DNA from: Candidatus Omnitrophota bacterium
Lineage (GTDB): Bacteria; Omnitrophota; Gorgyraeia; Velamenicoccales; Velamenicoccaceae
Reading direction: 5' to 3'
Length of the DNA: 5,241 nt
Assembly (NCBI GenBank): GCA_028717105.1
Contig: JAQUOM010000109.1
Location: forward strand, 1-5,241
The notes beneath the pieces are model-generated. The model was not told where the DNA came from, made no database searches, and saw only the letters and a program-made list of their open reading frames with translations. Positions 5,194 to 5,241 of the stretch are shown in pieces. Every line of letters starts with the position of its first letter. Within the stretch, counting starts at the first letter, position 1. The translations under genes and the position numbers were made by a program.

Positions 5194-5241
5194 GATCGCC
5201 TTCCTTTTTGGATTTCAGCTGGGAGTCTATTAAAGCCTGGA
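5186..5241 (-). CDS. atpA: V/A-type ATPase A subunit (catalytic), last 17 codons only
   Basis: An open frame enters from the right edge and ends at TAA (5186-5188), 8 nt into the B gene. The visible tail is QALIDSQLKSKKEGDRA. The short charged helix-like end, the operon position directly before B and the overlap are what is expected for the catalytic A subunit. The fragment is too short to prove identity by itself, so the call rests on context. Confidence 0.65.
   Translation of the reverse strand, partial: QALIDSQLKSKKEGDRA
5199..5206 (-). promoter_or_regulatory. Ribosome-binding site of the B subunit
   Basis: AAGGAAGG on the minus strand lies 5 nt before the GTG start of B. It supports the GTG start even though it sits within the end of the upstream gene. 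Confidence 0.7.

Overview
The window is the 3' part of a bacterial V/A-type (rotary, chlamydial/spirochaetal style) ATPase operon, and all genes are on the minus strand. In transcription order, right to left, it reads: 3' end of the A subunit (17 codons visible), B subunit, D subunit, I subunit, a small GIY-YIG nuclease gene, K subunit, tRNA-Val(UAC), a non-coding stretch with a good promoter and GC-rich hairpins, and a second GIY-YIG gene cut by the left edge. The order A-B-D-I-K and the B-subunit sequence are those of chlamydial-type V-ATPases. With moderate GC content and many small palindromes, this suggests an uncultured bacterium of PVC affinity (for example Omnitrophota). The lineage is inference only.

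The ATPase genes are tightly coupled: A and B overlap by 8 nt, B and D are 1 nt apart, and D and I overlap by 4 nt. Together they give catalytic head (A/B), central shaft (D), stator/half-channel membrane subunit (I) and rotor ring (K). The K subunit carries the full Enterococcus hirae-type sodium ligand set, so the enzyme is predicted to couple ATP to Na+.

The tight packing ends after I, where 407 nt separate the I stop from the K start. This gap holds an 85-codon GIY-YIG gene enclosed by a perfect 19-bp inverted repeat (24/27 when extended outward). The stop codon lies inside one repeat copy. Further hairpins lie outside: a 10-bp stem that forms the last codons of I, and a 7-bp-arm palindrome plus a second stem-loop before K. 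I read this as a very small nuclease-bearing cassette inserted between I and K, and it is the most interesting part of the window.

Positions 202-480 hold no convincing protein gene. They contain a consensus-like sigma70 promoter (17-bp spacer, perfect -10) pointing left, a weak hairpin overlapping it, a two-hairpin GC-rich palindromic repeat, and a palindrome starting 3 nt after the tRNA 3' end. Positions 386-450 show nothing I can assign. The second GIY-YIG gene (positions 1-201) lies next to such palindromes too, so the nuclease-palindrome association occurs twice.
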